A program made the translations under genes and the position numbers. The notes under the pieces were generated by a model that saw only the letters and a program-made list of their open reading frames with translations, ran no database searches and was not told the origin of the DNA. From positions 7,111,765 to 7,175,764 of the forward strand of contig JABAKD010000004.1 of the NCBI GenBank assembly GCA_012845835.1: DNA of 64,000 nt, given 5' to 3'. This document shows positions 38,831-48,186 of the stretch, piece by piece. Each line of letters opens with the position of its first letter. The stretch's first letter is position 1. This stretch comes from Undaria pinnatifida. Taxonomy: Eukaryota > Sar > Phaeophyceae > Laminariales > Alariaceae.

Positions 38831-40190
38831 AATGCCTTGTTTTTTTTTATCCTGGCGAGGCCACTTCCAAAGACAGCAATGGGGATACTATGTAACTGCC
38901 TCGTGGGTGCCTTACCATATTCTCACTACGTGACACCACCCCCCTCGCGCGGAGTTAAGGTTTTCCACGCGGCACACTATGATCTAACTCGTCCACCATC
39001 TCGGTTAACACCAAACAGAAAAAAAAAAACGAGAGAAACGAAAAAAGACGGTAACCTGGTCCGGGTGGGGAAGGCGGGCGGGGAGGGGGCGGCAGCAACG
39101 TGAGAAAGTCCAGAACGAGGTTGGGGGGAACACGGAACAATCGAGGGAAGACCGGGGGTGGGGGGCCGGGGGATAGAACCTCATTCCCGAGTAGCTCTCC
39201 TATTTAGTTCCGGCTTCGTAACAGAGGCATCATGTCGCCAAAGAATTGTTGATGTTGCGACCAACAACAAGATGTGTTTCGAGTGTTTTTTCAATGGCCT
39301 ATTACACTCGGTGTTGAAAATGACGAGTATATATGGCACTTCTCGTAATGAAAATACTATATTTGCGGTATTTCGTGCAGTACTATAGCGCTATTTATAG
39401 TATTATATTGAGCTGTTTATATTGTTGTATGTAACACTATTTTTAATACTGTATAGTTATATACAGTGCTGCATAGTATTGTATGATGATGCTCACGTAA
39501 TAATATGTATGGACTATTGTTATGATATGTATAATACTATGTATAATACTGTGTATAATACTATTTTAGAGAACATGAAAATTGCACATCATCATCAGCT
39601 GTGAGGTCGATATTTTGATCAGTATTTGCAAGCTGCGTGTGATAGTTCGATCGCGCATGTTGAGGGGTGTGTATACCCTCGTGAAGGATACAGATCGGCG
39701 TGTACAACGCTATATAATATCATATTATACTACGAGTGTATAATACAATTATAGTACAATATATAATATGTATAGACTAGTCTAACATAATTCTATCAAT
39801 TTCTCTACAACTAACTGTATTAATAAATCATGTCGCGGTACTATATAATACTACTATGAAATACTATTCAATACTACTCATAGATAATGCCGCAGTCTCG
39901 GCGATGAGAAGCGGAGAACAGAATATCACCGCACCTGCTTCTTGCTCTTGCGGACCCCGCGCTTCCCCCTTCTCTTTTTTTTTCTGGGCGCCACCTGGTA
40001 CATGTCAGGATGTGTGTAGTGCAAGAACGACTCAATAGGATAATTGGGCTTTCTTTGCACGATATGGAAAGGCGGTTTACGAGGATGCGAAACCGTCAGC
40101 GGTTGCAACAGGCAGCTTCGAGACGCCTGTCTGTGCTGTGAGATATTAAAGTTCACTCTGTTTTTGCTCTACCCCAACCTCTGCTCAGCG
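38830..40190. other. intergenic, AT-rich with TATAATACT-type repeats
   Basis: From 39360 to 39860 it is dense in TATAATACTAT motifs. A ~100-bp dispersed repeat (TTTGCAAGCTGCGTGTGATA...CGATCGCGC) is at about 39615-39715, shared with 45760-45900, 52640-52780 and 63400-63490. No gene seen. Confidence 0.55.
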
Positions 40191-40194
40191 CTAG

Positions 40195-40392
40195 CTACTA
40201 CTACTACTGCATGATCTACTGCTGCTGCTACTGCTACTACTACCACTACTACCACTACTACTACTACTACTGCATGATCTACTGCTGCTGCTACTGCTAC
40301 TACTACCACTACTACTACTGCATGATCTGCTGCTGCTGCTGCTACTACTACTACTACTACTACTGCATGATCTGCTGCTGCTGCTACTGCGC
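40195..40392 (+). repeat. CTA/CTG trinucleotide microsatellite
   Basis: Runs of CTACTA and CTGCTG are punctuated by ACTGCATGATCTGCTG at regular intervals, giving a loose higher-order period of 60-70 bp. Confidence 0.9.
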
Positions 40393-40672
40393 TGCCAAGT
40401 TTCCCGACAGTACACGCCCCGCAGACGCGAGGCACGGATTTGTTAAAGAATTAGATGGCATTTGCCAAGCTTCCCGACAGCACACGCCCTGCAGACGCGA
40501 GGCACGGAGTTGATAAGGAATTAGATGGCATTTGCCAAGTTTCTCGACAATGCACGCCCTGCAGACGCGAGGCACGGAGTCGATAACGAATTAGATGGCA
40601 TTTGCCAAGTTTCTCGACAGTACACGCCCTGCAGACGCGAGGCAAGGAGTTGTTGAGGAATTAGATGGCATT
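40393..40672 (+). repeat. ~61-bp tandem repeat, four and a half copies
   Basis: The unit carries GCCAAGTTTCTCGACAGTAC, ACGCCCTGCAGACGCGAGGC and ACGGAGTTGATAAGGAATTA-GATGGCATTT. Its end merges into the SINE-2 copy at the GGAATTAG...ATTAGTCCG segment, so it may be an expanded terminal part of that element. Confidence 0.88.
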
Positions 40673-41860
40673 ATTATTATTAGTCCGTTTGACCACCGGT
40701 AAAAAGGCCAACAAAAATTGCCTACCCAAACTAGGCCTTAATATGCCAATTCCCCCACGCTGGAACGGCAGGATAGTCAGAGGTCGGCCGGCGGGTATAC
40801 GGGCGGGGAGGTGTTAAATATCCACGCGTTTCCGATTCCTGGTGAGATTTTTTTTTTTTTTTATTCGACATGCATGCGGGGGAAAGGGGAAAGTCGTAAA
40901 AATTTTATTGTTTTGGTGAATTGTGACACTCGAACCCACGACACCCCAAAAGCATGACGTGGGCCGCGACAGAGGTGTGCACCTATTTTTTTTTTAGGAT
41001 TACCCCTCATTTTAGGATGTCAAGACGCGCCCTTCTTGACCGCAGACCTGATTTGATTTGGAGAAGAAAAAAATACGTAAAACGGACTACACCGGATGAA
41101 AACCCTCGTATTGTCTAGAGATCGTACAAGTAGAACGAGAATCACGCAAAAAAGAAACCTTACGATTTTCCGACGATTTTTTTGGTCAAAGAACCCCGTC
41201 ATTCACACAACTTTTTCACCAGAAAGAGGTATACCTTAATACCTTGATACAATTTACGACGATTTGGGGTTGAAGAATCCCGTCATTCAGAAAAAGTTTT
41301 CGCCAGAAAGAGGTACACCTTAATACCTCAATATACTTCACGACGATTTCGGGTTAAGGAGCCCCCGTCATTCAGAAAACGTTTCGCCAGGAAGAGGTAT
41401 ACCTTAATAAAATCCACGACGATTTTTGGTTAAGGAGACCCGTCACTCAGAAAACGTTTTCGCCAGAAAGAGGTATACCTTAACACAATTTCCGATGATA
41501 TTGGTTCAAGGAACCCCGTCATTCAGAAACCGTTTTCGCGACAAAGAGATATACCTTAACACAATTTTCGACGATTTTGGTGTAAGGAGCCCCGTCATTC
41601 AGAAAACGTTTTCGCCAGAAAGAGGTATACCTTAATACCTTAATACAATTTACTACGATTTTTTGGGTTAAGGAACCCCGTCATTCAGTGACTATTTCAG
41701 ACCAAAAGCACTACCTCTGTCGTAGCACGCGTCCCACATCCTTCCGACGACGTCATTTGCTAAGGAACTATATTGGTATTAGTCTATTTGACCAATACTG
41801 GAAAAAAGCTACCCAAATTGCCTACCCCGACGAAGCCTTATTTGTATAACAGAATCCCGT
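40640..41860 (-). mobile_element. SINE-2 copy split by MITE-A
   Basis: The left part (about 40640-40955) holds the degenerate T-arm ACTCGAACCCACGACACCCC. The sequence resumes at about 41737 with CCGACGACGTCATTTGCTAA after MITE-A (40956-41733). In the uninterrupted copy near 26320-26370 these segments are adjacent. Confidence 0.7.
40956..41733. mobile_element. MITE-A copy with a seven-unit internal array
   Basis: Left end GACGTGGGCCGCGACAGAGG, right end CCTCTGTCGTAGCACGCGTC. The ~77-88-bp subterminal unit repeats at about 41163, 41251, 41340, 41417, 41494, 41567 and 41651, more diverged than in the 37-kb copy. Confidence 0.9.
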
Positions 41861-42283
41861 TTTGCCATCGTAGAACCGAACCGGTGGGTTGGGGGGGGGG
41901 AGGAGGGGTAGGAGCTGAGGTTGGGTTTGATCACGACCGTCGAAGTCTGGCCCAGGGGAACGAAGCCTGGCCCAGGCAAACCGGGGCCGGCGGAGGGGCC
42001 GATGTGGTGCGGGAGTGGGGGGAGGTGCTCATTTACTGCTTATCCCCCCCGCCATTTCCACTACCTCTAGCGGGGGGGGGGGGGGGGCAGGAAGAGAGAT
42101 TAGGCGTTTTTCCGTGATTTCTAGTGTATCTGGAGGAAGTTAGCCGGAGGAGAAGGGAGGGTGTATTCCTTTCGTCGTGCATGGCCGTTGTCCGTACGCG
42201 GCCATGGGGGCGAGGGGAAGGGCGAGGGAGGGAGGGGGGGGCAGGAAGAGGTTAAGGCCCTCACAGGGGTGCGCCACACTGTT

Positions 42284-42520
42284 GACGCATGCTGCGATGG
42301 GGGTTTCCCATTTTTTTTCCCGAGTTTTTCCTCAATTTTGGAGCCTAAGACATGATCCTCCCAAAAAACTAGCTTTGGAGGAGAAAAATCCCATGGGGCC
42401 TAGGTACACGTGCGAGAAAAAAAAAAACTTTTCCCGACGATTTTGGCTTAAGGAGCCCCGTCGTCTAGAAAGAAAAATAGCCAAAAAAAAGTAGATACCT
42501 ATGCTGTCGTAGCAAGCGTC
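42284..42520. mobile_element. MITE-A copy
   Basis: Left end GACGCATGCTGCGATGGGGG, right end GCTGTCGTAGCAAGCGTC; 237 bp. The preceding region (41860-42283) is G-rich without a recognised feature. Confidence 0.8.
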
Positions 42521-43668
42521 GGTTGCTGCATGTACTATGCAGTATGTAGTACTTCTGTGTGCGTGCGTCCTGCACACTAAAGCGACGTTTCCGCCCATCT
42601 AAATCCAGCGGCGCCGGTGTCCGTGCCGATGTCTCCTGGAAAAACGACTTATCTCTCTGTGGTCACCATGTACGAGACAGAGATACACGTCGCTGTACTG
42701 GTGCTGTAGTGCACTGCTGTTGTTACTGCACAGCCCTGCTACTACTGCATTGTTATGTTCTTGGACTGCATAGTTGCTGCGTACTGCTGTTACTGGCTGC
42801 TTTTTTTACTTCGTATTTGTTGTGTGCTCTTGTGAAGTTTTATCGTCGTTGCCTAGTGATGGAGTAAGGGGCATGCGGCAGTGCCATCCTGTACTATCAT
42901 GGTAGTGCTGCAGCTGTGGGGTGTTTCTGTACTGCTGTGTAGCACGTCGGTCCAGTGTACGTATCGGCCCGTTACTACAGCTGTACTGATACTGAATTTT
43001 TGCTTTGTGGTACTGGTGTGTATGCTGTTTATGCAGCACATTGGCACTGCACCATCCCTTTTTACCGCTGTTACTGTACCGATATTGTACTGACATTGCT
43101 GTTGGTACTTGTATAGTACTGTTTCTGCAGTATAGTGTAACTGTGTATTGTCCCTGTATTGCTACTGCTGCGATATTCGTCTACTGTTTCTGCGGTATGC
43201 TGCTGTGTTACTGCTTTGTATACATAGGGTTTTGTGTGTATCGAGGGTTCTACTTACTGCAGGTCCCTCCGTAGCATGAACATACCGACACTGCTGCTGT
43301 ACCTGTCGCTAGCTGCGCTACTACTGGCATAACGCTGTTTTCTGCAGACCCTGAAGCTGTCACTGCATACCGTTACCTTACCGGTACTACCTGTGTACAC
43401 CGCAAACTGTCACCACTTTTAACACATGCGTATCACTTCGTGCACGACTTTTTTTTCTTTTTTTTTCTATCCTCCCGTAGATCCGGGTAAAAACGTAAAA
43501 ATAAGCTCAAGCTCCACGCGACGCACTTTCGTTTGTGTACCCGTTTTTTTTTGTGCATCTATCTGCAGAACGCAGAATTGGAGTCAACCTCGCCCCTCCT
43601 GGACTTGCCGGCCTTCTTCGGCAGAACCCTACAAGGGCTACTACAAGGGCTACTTACTGCTGTAGCAA
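42521..43668. other. intergenic, CTGCTGTACTG-rich
   Basis: From about 42690 to 43420 the DNA is a degenerate run of TACTGCTGTACTG-like motifs giving Cys/Leu/Val-rich frames. A similar region is at 59395-59535. No gene supported. Confidence 0.55.
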
Positions 43669-44321
43669 ACGCATGCTACGACGATAGAGGCAGCTAGCAG
43701 TTTTCGGATAAAAAGTTTTCTGATTGACGGGGCTTCTTAACCCAACTGCCGGTCGCCCCGGTGGCGTATCAGGTTATCCTCGAGCCTGGTATAGGTCGGT
43801 TTCGTGAGTTCGAGCCCCGCCGAGTGCATACTCGTATGAATTCGTGGGGACTTTTTCTTGTGCTCAGGTTGTTGACACGTCGTGCGGAAAGCGCGAGAGC
43901 GTGAGTTAGCAACACTCGATGAAAAATCGACGAGCGGTGGGATTGCTGAACCCTACGCGCGATACTAATTGAAGGCGAGAACAGGGGGGGGGGGGGGGGG
44001 GGGGATGACACCTGTTTGCCCACGGCTTGTTCAGAAGCTGGAAAGTAGATATGTGTGTGAAAAAACAACAACAGCAGCAGCAGCAGCAACAACAACAACA
44101 ACACCAACAACAACTACAACAACAACTACAACAAGAACTACAACATGAACTATAACAACAACAGCTATAACAACTACAACAAGAACTACAAGAACTACAA
44201 CAAGAACTATAACAACAACAACAACAACAACAAGAACTACAACAACAACTACAACAAGAACTATAACAACAACTATAACAACTATAACAAGAACTACAAC
44301 AACAACTACAACAAGAACTAT

Positions 44322-44386
<65 letters not shown>

Positions 44387-44607
44387 ACCACAATCGTCGG
44401 AAATCATAGGTACTAGTAAGCTTTGGTTGACGATTCTCGTTGCACACCCATGCCTTGGGATATATTACCCGGTAACAGTTTTATTCTTCGCCAAATCAGC
44501 TTTTGAGGATAAGAGACGGACATGTCTTAACCCGTCTTAACCTCCTCAATTGAGGGGTAGTGTTAGAAAAAAAAGTGGTGCACCTCGATCGTACGCAGCA
44601 CGAGTCA
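43669..44607. mobile_element. MITE-A copy interrupted by SINE-1
   Basis: It begins AACGCATGCTACGACGATAG and ends CCTCGATCGTACGCAGCACG. The interior is broken exactly inside the conserved CTTAACCC-AAATCGTCGG segment by SINE-1 copy 2 and its tail. Confidence 0.85.
43748..44388 (+). mobile_element. tRNA-derived SINE (SINE-1), copy 2, with long CAA tail
   Basis: A-box-like TGGCGTATCAGG at 43762-43773 and B-box-like GAGTTCGAGCC at 43806-43816. The body (to about 44060) is collinear with copy 1, including GAGAGCGTGAGTTAGCAACA. The tail is ~325 bp of CAA with CAG and ACTACAA variants. Copy 1 has an A/CA-rich tail instead. Insertion into MITE-A fixes its left boundary. Confidence 0.85.
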
Positions 44608-44899
44608 TCCCACGGCAGGAGCGCATCAGGAAAATTCTGAGCTCTATCCTAGCATGAGGCAGGAGCTCAAAATCTCAACCAAAACACACCTTCGAAGGCG
44701 TTCTCGCTTCGCGCAACACCCCACCCAAGCTTCTGTGCCCTCTATTAATAGAGTCCTAAAACAAACAAACTATATTTTCGTAAAACTTAATAGACTAACC
44801 CCGCTAGTTCCTAGCTCTTGTGGAGCTCAACCGGCAACGTGTACCTTTTTTTGGCTAAAAAAAGTGCAAAACCCCTACGACCACCGTGCGGGATGCCTC
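44607..44899. mobile_element. MITE-B copy
   Basis: It starts GAGTCATCCCACGGCAGG immediately at the MITE-A end and finishes ACCACCGTGCGGGATGCCTC. TTCGAAGGCGTTC and GCTAGTTCCTAG landmarks are present. Confidence 0.85.
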
Positions 44900-46280
44900 G
44901 TGTATCATACCTCCGCCTCGACACCGGGAGACTCGGCCAAGCACAGCGTCGCGCTCGGACCCTCAGAAGCAGGCAAGCTACGCTCTCCCATAAGCTGCCA
45001 CCGCCGGGGCACACAGCAACCATCGGCGACAGCGAAGTGAGAATACGGGGGAGGGGGGGGGGGGGGGGGGGGGGTGAAACGTCAGGAGAAGAGTGTGCGG
45101 GGGGGGGAGGGGAGAGGGAGGGGTGGGAGGTTGGGGGAGGGAGGGGGGGAGGGGGGCGGGGCGCACTCATGTCAAGCATAGCCGTAGCCGTACGACCAAA
45201 GGCTCTCGCATAGCTCTACACTCCCGGAGACCGGGGGAGGCAAAAGCTGTCAGTGGAAACCCGACTATGGATAGAGTGGAGCGTCTGCGGCAGCCATTTA
45301 TGTCTTAGGATATCGATCGTTTTCCAGCTACTACTATCTAGTGTACCAAACTTCTCTGCTTCACACCCGCCTGTTTTCCTCCATCTCGTACTCGAACACG
45401 CTTCCGTTCTTCCTCGTACGGTTCAAGTTGATCACACTATCGGGGCGGGGTTTCCAATGTTACATATGGCTTGTTTCTCTCTACGAAACAATGGTGCTCA
45501 AACTAGGACAAGAGCTCGACAAATAACTAGGATACCAGGTACTCTTTTCAGTATTAATAGTGTCGGCTGCCATATCGCACGCTCAAAGATTGAGAGACCA
45601 CTTTTTTTTTTTTTTTTACTTGATCACATACCATTGTTATTTCTTTTGTACCAGATTAAAAAAAATACACTGTACGTCCTCGAAAAGGGTTGATATCCAA
45701 CCTGCAATAGCAGCCATATTATGTCTCCCTGTTGACCCTGGTACAAGCTACACTGTAGTTCCAAGGGGCGTCGCCGACCTATATCCTTAATGAGGACACA
45801 CAACCCGTAATACGCGCGATCGGAGTATCACACACAGCTTGCAAAGATGAGTTTCGACGAAATCTTGGATCTCACAGCTGGGGTGTTATTTTTTTTATAT
45901 ATTATTAATAATAGGTACGTATATATATCGTGCTACTAAGACACATTCTGCGTGTTATTGAGTGTTCTACACGAAAGAGAACCCTCACTGAGGACAGCAG
46001 TTGTGCAACGACAACCTAAAACATAAAAAAAAACAGTGCCTTCTTCAGCACGAAAAGCTCCCTCGGGGAAAAACAAAATAACCTCGTACAGCGGTCTAGA
46101 GAGAAAGAGAAAATATGTAAACACATCGTTTTTCCCGCGCTGGGTTATCTCGTTTTCGAAGGCAAATGTCGGGGAGACAGAACACGCCCCGCGACAGAAA
46201 AACGCCTTCGGGTCTCTGCCGCCACCGTACAACACGCAAGATAACACGACGCCTCGGGAGTTTTTTTTTTTTCTTTTTCT
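44900..46280. other. intergenic, G-rich then unassigned
   Basis: A long G-rich stretch lies at 45049-45165. From 45290 to 45420 the sequence is distantly similar to DBP9 intron 5 (about 5585-5705). A 146-codon plus-strand frame (45253-45693) is open but unrecognised. An inverted copy of the TTTGCAAGCT-CGATCGCGC repeat is at about 45760-45900. Confidence 0.45.
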
Positions 46281-46299
46281 TTTTTTTATCCTGCGGATG

Positions 46300-46700
46300 G
46301 GGAAAAATAAAGCTTTAGCTCACCACACTTCCACGTATTTTCATATGCGTCGTGTGTCGATTTAACTCAGTTAGCCTCGGGAGGTTTTCCAATCTGATTT
46401 TTCATGGGGACGACGGACGCGCAACCCCCCCCCCCAGAAAAAAAAAACACGATTGAAAGGGGGCTTCTTTAGCCCAAAATCGTCGGAGTAGCGCTGACGC
46501 GTGTTACGATAGGCGTACATGGAATACCATTTTTTGGACGATAGGGGTATATGGTATACCGTTTTTTGGCGAAAAATGGTTTCTGAGCGACGAGGCTCCT
46601 TCACCCAAATTCGTCAAAAAATAATTTTGTCCTTTTTTGCTACGCTATAATTTTGTTTTGTTCGTATGCCTAGGCCAAGGGTCTCTTTCCTCGGTATTTC
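46300..46700. repeat. partial dispersed repeat followed by MITE-A fragment
   Basis: Positions 46300-46375 match 11205-11280 (CCACGTATTTTCATATGCGT...GATTTAACTCAGTT). From about 46496, GACGCGTGTTACGATAGGCG begins a MITE-A fragment whose right end is not found. Confidence 0.65.
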
Positions 46701-46977
46701 ACTCTCAATTCACTCCAAAATATAATTTTGCAACTTCAGAAGGGGAACCTCGCAGCGAAGAAAAACCCGGTAGCATGCGTCTTTTTAATAGTACGTAGTG
46801 TCGTTCTTGATTTGGAATTGCGAGTCACTTCTGTCACGACTACAGTAGGTCATTGGTCTGGTCATCATCGGGCTGCCCTTTTTTCAGGTTACTTGCTTGA
46901 AAAAAAAGAAAAACAAAACTTTGGCAGGTGAGGAGGCGATGAAAGACAAATGTGGAGTGCAGCACTTCTAGTAGCGT

Positions 46978-47120
46978 GTGTCACCCCGGGGAGGGGGGGG
47001 GAAGACACCCCGGGGAGGGGGGGGGAGACACCCCGGGCAGGGGGGGGGAGACACCCCGGGGAGGGGGGGGGAGACACCCCGGGGAGGGGGGGGGGAGACA
47101 CCCCGGGGAGGGGGGGGGAG
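46978..47120 (+). repeat. ~24-bp G-rich tandem repeat
   Basis: Six units of ACACCCCGGGGAGGGGGGGG. The G runs are regular enough for G-quadruplex formation. Confidence 0.92.
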
Positions 47121-47287
47121 AGTGCAAGCGCCGTTCGGTGCGTCTACGAGAAGATGTCGTCGAAATAGAGATACTTTCGTGAGAGCGCGCGCGGCCGTTT
47201 TCTTTTCGCTTGTATCAGCGCCCCCGTCATTTTTGGAAGGCGTCGGCCGGGAAATTAGGGGGGGGGAGTCGTCCCTCGGCAGGGGTG

Positions 47288-47554
47288 ATGACGCGTGCTA
47301 CGATAAAGGGTGCGCCACTTTTTCTAACTCTCCTCCTTAATTTGGGACCTTGAGACCGCTCCCAAAAACTGATTCGGTGAAAACTATCTAACTTCTATCG
47401 GATGAAACATCTCATGGCCTAGCCTTATACAACGAAAGTCACGAAGAATTTGATAGCCTGCTCCCGACGGTTTTGGGCTAAGAAGCGCCCCACCCTCTCT
47501 TCAAAAACCGTTTTACAGAAAAAAGTGCTGCACAACCTCGTTCGTAGCACGGGT
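47288..47554. mobile_element. MITE-A copy
   Basis: Left end GACGCGTGCTACGATAAAGG, right end CCTCGTTCGTAGCACGGGTC. Confidence 0.85.
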
Positions 47555-47559
47555 CTGCG

Positions 47560-47760
47560 GCGGAAGTTCCTTAGGAGGGCTTCAAGCAGGATGCGCAAAA
47601 TATCTCACCCGAAAGGAATTACTTGGAAGGCGTTTCGTTCGCGCATCAACACGACCAGCATTTCGTTTCTACGCGCTGTTATGTAGTCCTGAAACAACGG
47701 TATTATTCGCCAAACACGACCAGCATTTCTATGCACTATTATATAGTCCTGACAAAAAAA
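47560..47760. mobile_element. MITE-B fragment
   Basis: Shows ACTTGGAAGGCGTTTCGTTC, GCGCATCAACACGACCAGCA and a repeated ACCAGCATTTC...TATGTAGTCCTGA segment. Neither terminus is intact. Confidence 0.65.
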
Positions 47761-47974
47761 AGGTGTTTTTTAATTCGTAAAAATGGTCACACCGGCCGTT
47801 ACTCCCACGCTCGAGAAGCTCAACCAACTAGAAGGTCAGAAACAACAACGCTTCTTGGTCCAAAACTTGCAATAAAACCTCTGCTGAGGGATAACTCAAG
47901 CGGCCGTTTTCGTTGTATGTGCTCCCCTCGTTTTGAATGGCATCGGCCAGGAAATTGGTGTCGGGCTGGGGGGG

Positions 47975-48180
47975 GGGGGTACTCAGGTTGTGCATGGGCG
48001 CCATCGTATTACCATAGACCCTCGCATCCCTACCATGCCGGGACGGAGCACGTCGGGTTTCCACCAACCAGCTAGACAGTGCTTGCACCAAGCGCGAACC
48101 GCCGTGAGGTGTTCGGCGAGTCGCATGAAAGGTGAACTGCATCCTTCCAAGAACCTTTCGTAAGGCAGACTTCGGCACCC
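47975..48180 (+). repeat. dispersed ~245-bp repeat, copy 3
   Basis: Shares GACCCTCGCATCCCTACCAT, GCCGGGACGGAGCACGTCGG and TTCGGCGAGTCGCATGAAAG with the 38.6-kb copy. It ends just before the terminal codons of the minus-strand gene at 48187. Confidence 0.75.
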
Positions 48181-48186
48181 GTGTGC

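Noticed and set aside
43906..44540. Poly-Asn/Tyr, poly-Cys and poly-Val ORFs at 44 kb
   Set aside because: They are read from the CAA-type tail of SINE-1 copy 2.
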